Positions 1 through 12,000 of a DNA stretch of 64,000 nt are shown piece after piece; positions within the stretch are counted from its first letter, which is position 1; each line of letters starts with the position of its first letter. Under the pieces are notes generated by a model, which did no database searches, was not told the DNA's origin, and saw only the letters and a program-made list of their open reading frames with translations. The translations under genes were made by a program, and so were the position numbers. Source of the stretch: Undaria pinnatifida (lineage: Eukaryota; Sar; Phaeophyceae; Laminariales; Alariaceae); assembly GCA_012845835.1 (NCBI GenBank), contig JABAKD010000014.1, forward strand, positions 1 through 64,000. The letters are read 5' to 3'.

Positions 1-64
1 GCCAACTTTTCACAACCCTCGTAGTCGCCCGCACCGCCACACGAGCTACATTCAGAGACACATT
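1..64 (-). CDS. Exon (truncated by window edge): Cys-rich segment following beta-helix rung
   Basis: Acceptor TTTGCCTCAG at 65-74 (read on the minus strand) is followed by an open segment in phase 1, matching the phase-1 donor of the exon at 779-959. In that phase it encodes a run with Cys spaced as ECVSECSSCGG and a further Cys in YEGCEKL. A second frame is also open, so the choice rests on phase agreement. It runs off the window. Confidence 0.45.
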
Positions 65-3000
65 CTGAGGCAAAGGTGAGCTAACATCCTTCTATTAATT
101 AGGCCAGGTTTACATGATTAACTGTTCTACAACCACTGTACACAAAACCTGAGTGAAATGAAGGTGCCGCGTCATGAACGATCCCATCGCCACATACAAG
201 TCGTACCCATCTTGGAGCAAAACGATCTCCTCGAGAGTGACACTCACGGTTATGGAGCATAAAGCCCCGCTACTTGTATATAAAACAAAAAAAATCGTCG
301 AAAACATGCTAGGGCACGTGCTACGACAAAGGTATACCCCTTTTTGGCGAAAATGGTATCTGAATGACGGGGGGCCTTAACCCAATGCCGTCGAAGATTG
401 TTTTTTTTTTGTTTTTGCATGGTTCTCGTTGTATGCCTAGGCCATGAGATTTTTCATCCCGTAGCAGTTTTATTTTTGTTTAGCATGCAATGTATCAGTT
501 TTTGGGAGGGACATGTCTTAAGCTCCCAAATTGAGTAGTATCAAAGAAAAATGTGGTGCACCTCTATCGCACCACGAGTCCTACCTCCCTCCATATCGTG
601 ACATGCGCCAAGCACCCCCCTAGCAAAATACTCTGACGGCGATGTTTGTCGCGAAAAGAAAAAAGAGCAAGCGCTGTGTAGCCGGTCGCACGAGTAGCTC
701 TGATGACTCATCGCAATAGCCAAGATCGAAACGAGTGACACCGCTAAATACCGTAGGCTCGGCGGTCCCATCTCTCACCTGCGCCTGAAGTGATGCGGAT
801 GTTTTTAAGAGTCACCCCCGAAGTGCTTCCGGATACTACCAGGTTGGCCGACTGCGCTCCTCCCACGGGGACATCGATTGACCCGTTTAAGTCGCCGTCG
901 TCGTAGCGGCCCTCGAATAACACGTTCGTGCAGTCCGTCATCGTAACCCCCTCGAGCTCCTGAGGCGTCGTGCGTTCGTGTTCATTTCCGGCAGCAATCG
1001 GACGCCGTGTTTCGCGACAAAAGTTACACAACTATTGATAACGCGTGTACTCGATGAATGACGGGGCTCCGTACTGTAACCCAATACCATATATATTGCA
1101 ATGTCACTTTCATTTCTGCGATATTACTTTGGGTTGACGCTTAGACCTTGTGATAGTCGATGGAGTTGTACTTTTATCGTAATTTCTGAACCGCTGTGTT
1201 TGGTGAGAACGTGTGCTACGATAGAGGTATCCCGTTTTTTGCATGAAACAATTCCTGTTTCCTGAATCACGGGGCTTCTCGATCGAAGGCCGTCGGAAAT
1301 AATAGGCAATTTTTATGCCTGATTATCGTTATGTACCGAGGCCATGGGATTTTTCATCCGGGGTGTAGCCCTTTCCTTTTTTTCTTCAAATCAGTTTGTG
1401 AGAGAGGTCTTGAGCTCCCAAGTGGAGGAAGCTCTGAAAAACAACAATGGTTGGTGCGCCTCTATCGTAACAACAGGCGTCTCATACAACAATGCTATAC
1501 TATGCTCTACTATGGTGTAACAAAGGTATCTGTATGGTGTATCGTAGGTACGGTATACCAAAGGTACGGTGTAATAAACGTATGGTGTAAAAAAAGGTAT
1601 GGTGTAACAAAGGTATGGTGTAACAAAGGTATTGTGTAACAAAGGTATCGAGTAGTTATCAACTGACAACCGTCGTCAGAAAAGTTTGTCGCGGCTCCAG
1701 CGCGACATGTTTCGTCGATAGAGTAGCAATTGATGGTGAACACAATGTAGCAGAGGGTCGCCAAACTTGAGACCACCGTACACCAATCAGCTTCCCGCTC
1801 CATTCAACACACTCGTTGGAATTGATGGCTCAATATGAGCCGTTTTTCTTCAAGCCTCATGCTCAAACGACGATTGTAATTAGTGGAAAACTTGCGCATG
1901 TAAGAAACTAGAGTCTTTCCTCGGAAGGAGCCATACGCTTTACATAACAAAACGTATTGCAAGCAAATTAAATGTGCTAACGTACAGATGAACAATGTCG
2001 TGTCCCCTGGGTATACGGCAAAAAGTGTTGTCAAACAAGAATGGAATTCCGACGACGTTAACGTTCGAGACAACTGCCGCATTATTCGGATGATATTTGA
2101 ATCAAAACATCATCCCTGTTGGTATACCATACCACTTGTCCTTCTCAAACGAAGGGCATCATGAAAACACGTCCAGATATCACTCCTACCAATCAATGTC
2201 GTCGTACAAGGCGTACCTACATGGAAACCTCTATCTCAAGGCTCACCGATTGGGTGAGGTTGAAATTGGTGACGCCCTCAAGAACAACCTCGGGCCCCTC
2301 CGCAGATTCCCCTACGTAGAACTCATTGCCTCTGCGTTGCACAGATACAAGTTGGGCGTGTGGCGCATTGAAGAAAATCACAAGAAAGAAAGAACAAGTA
2401 CATACGGGATGACTTTCAGATTGTTCCCGAAAGAGCATATATTTGACCTAAACTCGCGATCCGAGGCGGGCAATAGAAGTGCCTGAGATGCTAGACTGCG
2501 GTAGAGATTCCTCAGTTTAATAGATCAGTTTGTCACACACACAAAAACAACCATAGGTACACAACAAAAAACCAATTTAAAAGTAAGGAAGGAAAACAAT
2601 GGACAGTGTCCAAGGGTTTTGGGTGAAGGGGGAGTACTAGTTCTCGTTCCGAAAAGCCTTCGACGAGGCGAAAGTGAAAGCGGTACGTCAATCCCCGCAC
2701 TGTTTTTTTTTTTTTCAACCCTAACCTCTTTCTCAAAGGCATGTTACAGGTGCTGACCAAGTAATAACCCTAAGAAAGTATGGTCGCCCCCCTCAACGAC
2801 TGTACGAAGCATGCATCAAAACGCAATGTGCAGGCACACTTGGGGCATCGCCCGACAGAGACTCATTCGGCGGCACTCACGAGAAGCGCTCCGTGTCAAC
2901 GACGCGCACGCTCGCCACGGGGCAGTCGGTCCAAGCCATCAGATCAATCGTGATGTCCTGGCACGGCGCAGAGGCAAAAACAAGACAACGGGGTTCGAAA

Positions 3001-6000
3001 TGACCGCGGAGACCATGTTGGGAGCGATGCAGGTATCGTCAAAACGGGAAACATGAGAGATGCAGGTGCAGACGCCACGCGCCTATCCGATGTACATGGT
3101 ACCAGGTGTGATTTTTACGATATCCCTCGCTAGATTCCTACCGCGTGGGGCTGTGCAACGGGGATGTTACGACTGGGATAAACCAATGCTTTCCCGGGCT
3201 CCTCTCTTGAGAACCTCTGTAAACCCGACGACAGCTTCCGATGTTTTGTCTACTGGAATCAATCCGCACGCGCGAATGCCTCTGTATTTAACTGAAACAA
3301 AAGACGAGAAACGTCGACATCGCTTGTGCACAAACCAAAAAACGGAAAAGCAAATGTCCGTAGCGGTGCACATCGACAAGGCAAAAAATAAAAAAGCAGT
3401 GCTGCATACGAAACAGGTAGGTACGACCCATGTGCGGGTACCTCCGAGTGGCTGCCAAATGAGACTTTAAACGCGGCCATGGCACTTCATCTCCCCCAAC
3501 CCTGACCTTGAGACAAAGCTCGCCCAGATGGGTAACCCTACGGCCCGGGTACTATTAGGTAGCTAACTAATAACATTGCAAAACACCAATCGGGAGTTCC
3601 AGCGAAACCCGGCAGTTTCTTCCCCGTCTGGCAGAATATTCGGGCCGGAATGTTCTGCCCCTATCGAAGCCTAGCTTCTGACTTTTCACAACTTGGGGTT
3701 GGTTTGGGTGCGGTGTATGGAGCCCCATTCATGCCAGGCACCTGGCGTCCCTATAGAGACCATGCGTCTTGTGTAGTCGTTCGAACCGTCCCTCCCGAAC
3801 ACCTCTTAGTCACGCCCGCACACGCGGCTTAGATGTACACCTCACCTCAGAGTTTTTGATGTCGAGACAGACGTTTCCTACCGTTCCGGTGGCGCCTGAA
3901 GCCTCTAGATTAGACCTAACGTGTATGGCCTCCACCTGCCAACATGCCGTCATGGAACGTCGTCATCCAGACGCCATATATTACGTCAGAAACATGGATG
4001 TTTTGACCGAAATATCACATGTTGGACAAGCCTGATCCCCGTTCGTGTTGGAAGTTGAAGGCATACGTTTCCCTCCTTTCTAGCAAGGCCTGCCGTCCCT
4101 AGGTTCTGCGAGCTTGCATATAGTTCACACCAGGCGACATCATGTCAACAAGAGCCATCACGTGTGCGCGAATGCAATTGTGACGCATCGGTTCCCTGCT
4201 GTCAGCGCGCGAGACGGTGGGATTTTTACGTTTCTCCAGCGCCGCATGAATCATACCCGACCAGGTGAATCAAACTCGAGTTATCGTCCATTCTGAGACG
4301 TTGGTGGCGTGATGTTGTTGCCCGCGTCGGCATGATTTTCGCGCGTTGCTCAAGTACGATGAAGATCCGATCCGTAGAAAATGAACGAGATGTATAGCAT
4401 CCACGTGTCAAATGTTTTGTTCGAAACCTGTGCGTTGATGGTAGGCTGTCGGGTATTAATTTCCGAAGCAGACATTGCGGTATCGTCCGCACAATGACTA
4501 AACCTTCTCAATATGAACAGGTGCATGTTTGGGTAGGCCTCGGTCGTGACATGACGGATGCTACGGCAAGGGGTGCACCTATCTCCAAACGTACTATTAA
4601 TAGAGCTTCCTGCAGTGTTACGCATCACCAAACTTACGTAGGCACCGGAAACTCCGTCGGCGTTGATGACACCGTCAGCGCCGGTGCCGCTTCCGTGTAC
4701 GTGGAACTGTGTCTCGTACGGGGAATCGTCTTCACTCCAGTCCCCTATTAGGCTAACGCCGCTTTTGAGGAACACCGGGCCGTCCAAATAGTAGTCGCCC
4801 ATCTCCAGGTTTACTTCCGGCGCCTGATATTAGAAAAGCAATGTTAAGAGGGGAAAACAATAAAGTGGCTTCGACATATTATGTTATGTATATGCTTGGT
4901 ATCGAGAGATAAATGTATCAGGAAATATCTTACCAGCAAATATTACCAAAATTAAAATACACTCCATCTGTGCGATCGAATATTTTGTCGAAACTCATCT
5001 TTGCAAGCTGTGTTTGATACTCTGATCGCGCGTATCACGGGTTGTGTGTCCTCATTAAGGATATAGGTCGGCGACTCCCCTTGCAACTACAGTGTAGCTA
5101 TCAGGGTCAACAGGGTGATGTTAGGCAGTCTGTGCGCAGAAATATGCTATGAATTGGACCTCTAAGGCGGTGGTCGAGGCCATCGCTCATGGCTGCATCA
5201 GGGTTCGCTGGAGTCTATATGGAGACTTTTTTTCCCTCACCGCGTCGTTTCCGGCGGCAGAGCCATCGTGGTCAGTGTCGTGGAAGCGTTCTCCAATTCG
5301 ACCAATGTGGCACTCCCGACTCTCCAAAACGAAGTGACTGACGAACCCATCCCCCACCCGTATACATAGTCTACGCGAGGGTATACGCGAGGGTCAGTGT
5401 CTTTAAGACTACGGCTTGAAAAAAATGCATCCTCACCACACCCATATATATAGTCATTAAAGCATCCATGACGTAGCTTTCATTCATCCCCCCCCCCCCC
5501 CCCCCCCCCCCAATGCCCCCCTCCCGATGATAAACTGGTGCATTCTATCAAAAACCGTCAGATTTATCACCTTGATATTATTTGTTGTTCCCACGCACAA
5601 ATTGAGCTGCCCCGCCCCCCCCCGCCCCCCCCCCCCTCGCCCCGCCCCACCGCCCCCCCCACCTCCCTCCCCACCCCCGCTCCCTTTTGATCAAAACCAG
5701 GCCCCAACGTCCTTCAAACCACCGCCCTCCCCTCACCAGTTATTCAACTTACAGGATTCACATGACAAACGGATGCATTTCCTCCACGGCTGTCATATTT
5801 TGTCCCCCTCAGGAACGGGTTTTGTAGTTTCCGCGCACGGACTGCCTAACATCACCCTATTGACCCTGATAGCTACACTGTAGTGGCAAGGGGAGTCGCT
5901 GACCCATATTCTTAATGAGGACACACAACCCGTAATACGCGCGATCGGAGTATCACACACAGCTTGCAAAGATGAGTTTCGACAAAATCTTCGATCTCAC

Positions 6001-9000
6001 AGCTGGAGTGTAGTTATATTTTTATAATATATATATATATATATGTATTTAGTTCGTCCCCCCCTTGTACACTTATATGGCTACGTGGACATATATGGCT
6101 ACATGTCTATCGACGATTCCGCACGGCATCGTTTCGTGGCAACGTCATCGTCATCGTAGTCTGTGTGATCCAAGCCCTCCCGAGTCCCATCGCGCATACA
6201 TGGCCTCCCCGACTCCCGAACCAAACAGTCAACGGATTTTCTCTTGTATATACGTATATCGCCCAAGATTGCATTCAATAAGTCCTTCCTCCCAAATTTG
6301 TTTCGAAAATTCAGTTTTAAAGCATTCCCCATCACTTGTACCACTCAAATAACTATAACACCTCCGTCGTATATAGTTGTCTACCCACGATTGTATATTC
6401 CTCACCGGATCTTCTCCCGTGGCAACGCCGTCGCAGTCGGTGCCGTCGAAGCCTTCTCCGATCCCGGCGCAAATGGCCTGCATGATCTCATATTGGTCTC
6501 CGCTACCGGCGCCGATGTAGTCAGGGACGCAGTTCCACTCCTCGATGGTAGTCGACATCACCTGTTCAGGTTTCAAACCAAGTCGAGGGTCAACGTTTGC
6601 AAGTTTTGGTTGGAGCATGTGGTTTTAATTGATTTGGCGGATTGGATGGGCGATGTAGGCCGGGACACAGTTCCATTAATCGATGACGATCGAGTTCACT
6701 CTCCAGACGGTTCGAAAAAACAAATCGAGAGACCGAACAATTGCGATAGGGTAGAACAATGCCCTGCCGCGGTTCGTCACTGAGGGGGGCCTATCAGTAG
6801 AATATCACCCAAACAGAAAAACAAAAGCTTTGCTTAAAAAACAAGTGGGAGTGCAACCTGATTTGCAAAGCCTACGGCGTAGGGTTTGCGGTCTAATATG
6901 AAGTTAAACACTTGGTGTTGAGAAGTTGGTTAGTTGAGGAGAGCCAAGTTAAGGCCTTCACAACTGCAAACCCGTTTCTGGCGAAAAATACTTTGAATTA
7001 GTATAGGGAGGGGGTTCGGGGTTCTATAGCAGCTAACCAGAAACAGGTTTGGCCAAAGGGTGCTTTACTACCCTGATCGGAGTATGTTCCTCTAACAGCT
7101 ACCAATCGTCAAGCACACAGCCAAGCAAACCACGAAAAGGATATCGCTACATCAACCCAGGTTCATCCTGGGGAATAAAGGATGACGCGCAGCGTAGGGG
7201 TAAAGTTGTCCCGCACCAAGGGGTGCAGCAAACGGTTTTCAGCTGCTTGCACGAGGAGTTCAATGTATCGCCCGAAGCATGGCTTAGAAGACATTCGTTG
7301 GCGCAGCCCGACCAGTAACTCTGTGCGCTAGTCCTACTGATACTACTATTATTAATACCTTTAATACTGTTATTAGTCATAAAGCAAGTAGACTCGAAAA
7401 AAATTGTCTTTCTAGCCGACAAATCCCCACTTAAGGAAGTCAACCGGTGATAAGATCGGAAACGCGTGGACCGAAAAGTGCAACTCCTACGCACTATAGA
7501 GGCATGACGCGGTAGTCCCCCTCGCCTTATGCCTAGACCTCCTAAGACTGAAGTTCATCATTCCTTGAGATCCCCATGTTGTAGATTGTACGCTACATGG
7601 AATCAAGGCGGGCGTACATTTGCAAGCGTGTACGGGTGAGGAGCGGCCGCTCTTGATACTCACCCAGGTGGATCCCGGAGTATACGGCTTGCCCAGCACC
7701 ATAAAGTCGCTGACGCGGAACGTAGGGTAGTCATCTTTGTCGGGCCCCTCCACCGCTACCACTCGGAAGTACGACAGAATGATCCGCTCTGGCAGGTAGA
7801 ATTTCTCCCATTGCCGGGCGCCCCCGGCACTCGTGTAGCGCTGTGGTTGAAACAAAATGGCGGAGGTAGGGGCGATTCTTATCATCTAATCAAGTTTTGT
7901 CATGTAGGTTTCCAAACTTGTAGGGGGTGTACACAGTAGAATCCTCTTTCCACCGCCCAAACGATTGAAAATGTTACTAAACACGTTGTGTTCCCCATGG
8001 AATTTGTTTTTATTTTTGGTCGTAATTTTGTAGGACACGCGCTAATAGATGTCAGGTACGAGATATGGCCACTCACCGTGGAGAGTTCATCGTCGTCGTC
8101 GGTGTAGTAGCGGATGTCGAAGGTAAAGGATTTGTTCGGCGGAAACTTTATCTTCACCCCCCAAATGCGGGCAGTCTGCCCACTGCCGCCGACGTAGATC
8201 CAACCTTCGCTCTCAGGCTAACGCCGCAGTGCCAAGGGATACACAGAAGTCAGGGTCAACGTCATAGGACATGTAGTTCAGATTGCGAGGGGGACGCATT
8301 CTTTCACACACAACTTTCGAACGGGATACTTTTTAGCGCGATTCACCTCAGCTTGCGGACGTCGGACGACGAAACATATTTATTTTGGTGAGACTCGCGC
8401 AACTTGAGTGCTGGCGCTGCTGGGTGTGCCATAAGTCTACCGCGGCTGCCTGGCTCGCCCATTGAGGCAAGTGCTACAGTACGCAATATCTTTGGCGTGT
8501 CATCCGTGTTTCTGAAGCTACGAGTCTGTGTACCTAGTTTACAGGAGTATTGGTCGTCGAGGGGAGCGAACTCAACATATCTCAAATTCTAAGTTTGGCG
8601 TGAGGGTTACCGTAACATGGACACTTTTTATTGTGGGGAGGCCCAGAAAATAATGAGGCGGACGTCTACAGTCGGAAGTATTAGTCGTGAAAAATAATAC
8701 TAACTAAACCAACCACGGGCAGTCTGACCACATCCACCAACAGGGATTCGATCTTAGCTATCCGTCAAACGCACCAAATTCAGGTGTACCGCAGTTAGTC
8801 ACGAACAGTCACCGCGCAGATGCCATGATGTGGCAAGGAAGGCGCTTTCTTTTCAAAATTCCAAGTATTACCTATTTCGCCTTTAGAGGGGTATTCATCC
8901 TGACATGCGGATGTCGGACAGAAAATATTTGTTATGGCAGGAATTTTATACTTTGCTTCCCAGAATAATGTGGGAGCAATAATTGTCCATCGGTATGGGG

Positions 9001-12000
9001 GGAGTAATATTTGTCACATCACACCCAAGAATAACGTGACGAATGGAGCGCTCCTGGAATCAAGATCTTCCGAAGAAACGAGCTCCACCTCTCTACCTTA
9101 GCATGTCCCTTAGCGCCACCTCGCCCGCATGCTCACTCTATCGAAAAAATGTAACTAATGTTCAATCCCCACAACGCCACCTCCCACGTCCCGCACATCG
9201 CTCGACAAACCGAAGGCTTCCCTCTCCAAACCGTCCATGCAGGTAGCCGAAACCATGCAGGCAGCTGCAAGAAAATATATTATGCTCAAGACCGTTAAAG
9301 ATTCACGAAGCGTGAATACTCACATCTTCGAGATCGAAGCTGAACTTTGTCTTCATGTCCGAAATGGGCAGTAAGTCCTAATATATCAGCGCGCCACCCG
9401 AGGCCAGGAACAAAAGGGCAGAGTCAAGAGAGAGCAACAAGAAACGGTCGACGACATTAGTGGCAGAATCGTCGACGGGAATACCCAGGCTCGGAGCTTG
9501 TGTTCTTGCGCATTTGGCGATTAGGCGAAGACAAAGCTGTAGCTACGGTGGTGGGGTACACGCTGCTCTTTTATGCTTCCTGGGCCTCTTCACAACGTAG
9601 TATCAGGATTAGTATCAGTATTAGTATTGGTATTAGTATCAGTACTAGTATCAGTGTCACCCAGGCATGATTTTTCAGAAAAATGAAAGTGTGACCCCAC
9701 TGGACATTCCCATGGCCAAGGTAAGGCCAAGGTAAGGCCAAGGTAAGGCCAAGGTAAGGCCAAGGTAAGGCCAAGGTAAGGCCAAGGTAAGGCCAAGGTA
9801 AGGCCAAGGTAAGGCCAAGGTAAGGCCAAGGTAAGGCCAAGTCAAGGCTATGGTAAGGCTATGGTAAGGCTATGGTAAGGCTATGTTAGTTGGTTGACGC
9901 GTGCTACGGTAGAGGTGCACCCACTTTTTCACCTGTTAAGCTCATGTAGAGGGAAACAAAACTGCTACCTTTCGGATGAAAAATACCGTGGCCTAGGTGC
10001 ACACTGTGGGAATCATGTTGAAGAAAACGTCGTTTTTTTCCTGACGATATAAATTGTAGGTTGAAGAGCGCCGTTATAATTAAGAAAACAAAATAGCCAA
10101 AAAAAGCTATACCTCTATTGTAGCACGCGTCATATGTCCAACAAAATATCAAACCGAGGATGAGAATTCTGACGGTAAGGGGAGCTGAGTAGTGCCCCGC
10201 CAACATTTCAATCGAACACGTGCGGCAGAACCTCTATTGTAGTAGACGTCTCAACCAAAAAAAAAAAAAAAAAAAAAACGAGCTGGATTCCGGAGATGTC
10301 CGTAGTTTTATCGGTTGAGAAAGCTCGTTATGCAGTAACGGGCTGGCCTACAACCCGCTACCGCTGCGGTGGCATGCATTGTTCATGTTGTTACCTAACA
10401 CATGTCTACGGCCGATTATTCAAGCGGCTAAGGATCACTGGCGCAAAGGATATTTTAGGCCGCTCAAGGTTAAGGTTAAGAAGGTATAAACTACCTTAGG
10501 CGAGGAGCCTACCAAAACAAAACGTTGCACGCCAACCGTCCAAATAAGAAGCGCTTTTGAAAAAAGCGACACCCCTACCGTGTCTTCTCCGATCTGGGCG
10601 TGATCTTGGCGTGATCTGGGCGTGATCTGGGCGTGATCTGCGCGTACTCTGTGCGTACTCTGTGCGTAATCTGCGCGTAATCTGTGCGTAACCTGTGCAT
10701 GACTCACAAAGCTGTACTCGGTATCAGATCCGTAGCTCAGCACGGGAGTTGATTTGGAGCTCTGCTTCTTCTCCAGGAGAACCATCTGCAGGGGAAGGCC
10801 GAAAACGTGTCAGCGTTGCGAGGGGAGGGGGGTTGTAGTAAGAAAGGCCGTCCAAAAAGGAAAGGCGGTGATGGAGGGATGTCAGCGCCAAGTCTACGCC
10901 TTGTTCATTGATGGGTCTTGTTTTGCAGTGTGGCCAGGGATCACTCTCGCGAGTGTTTCCCCAGTTACCTTGCGGCACTAAAAGCTCTCGCGCTGTTTTG
11001 GCTAACATTTGCGATGTGCATCCACGCTTTGGAATAGTAAGCTACCCTGCGCGAAAAATAACCTCGTGACGTCATTTCGTCGGTGAGGCACAAAGTCACT
11101 CGTGCGACTGGCTCAAAGCAGGCATCAAAAGGTATGAAAAGGTATGAGAAGGTATGAAAAGAAGGGGCACCCCCCCCTATTGAAAAAAAGGCTTAGTCTG
11201 GAGCGAATACATACGGCGGGTAACACCAAACACGCAGTAATGTCCAGAGCATAGAAGCGGAAAAGGATAGAATGTTTTAATATATTGTTCGCGGGTAGCA
11301 CCAAATACGGCGCATTCAATGTTCAACGGGGGTGGTGCGGGGGGCACTACTGGTAGCGTACATGCTCTGTAGGACCATTGATCCTTGAATCCCTTGGGTG
11401 CTTGGACAGAGCACGTCAGGTTGTCGCCGATCACGCGAGGGCGTACTTAGCGCCGCCACAAATGGTGGGATGTCAACTACATAACATTTCCGTCGAGGGG
11501 GGTACTGTAATAAATAGCTGTAAGGGGTATGAAAGCTCAAGGCGTGTTTGGTTGTTGTTTACAATAGCCCACGGTCGTACGTTTCCGTCCCGCATGCAGC
11601 GTGAAGACACGGACTTAAACACGAGGCAGCGTAAGCTACCGCAGGATGCAGGCACGTCACATTCATATATGCAAACCAACTTGGAAACGATGCCGAACTT
11701 GAGACAGACCCCGTATTTAAGGATACCGGTTTAAGCCATTTTCCGGGTATCATGCCGAACTTAGGCTTGAACTCGCATTTACGGGCATTCTAGGCACGAT
11801 GAAACCGTTTCCGGTTCGCGAACATTGTCCCTCGACCAACGGGAAAACGCCGGGAGCTAGAAATGCCAGCACGAATACGAGGTTCCTAGGGAAACCTATT
11901 AACTGAATGGGTCTCAAGCTTCATTTTCGACGATGATGCACTCGGCAACGTTAATGACCGAAGGCCTGACCACGCCTTCATGACACCGAAACCTGCGGAC

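Noticed and set aside
2097-2486. 129-codon plus-strand ORF
   Set aside because: No recognisable domain; the opposite strand holds an exon with good splice sites (2247-2331).
9571-9840. Minus-strand ORFs with repeated LALPWPYLG
   Set aside because: Product of the 11-bp minisatellite, whose length is not a multiple of three, so all frames cycle; not a gene.
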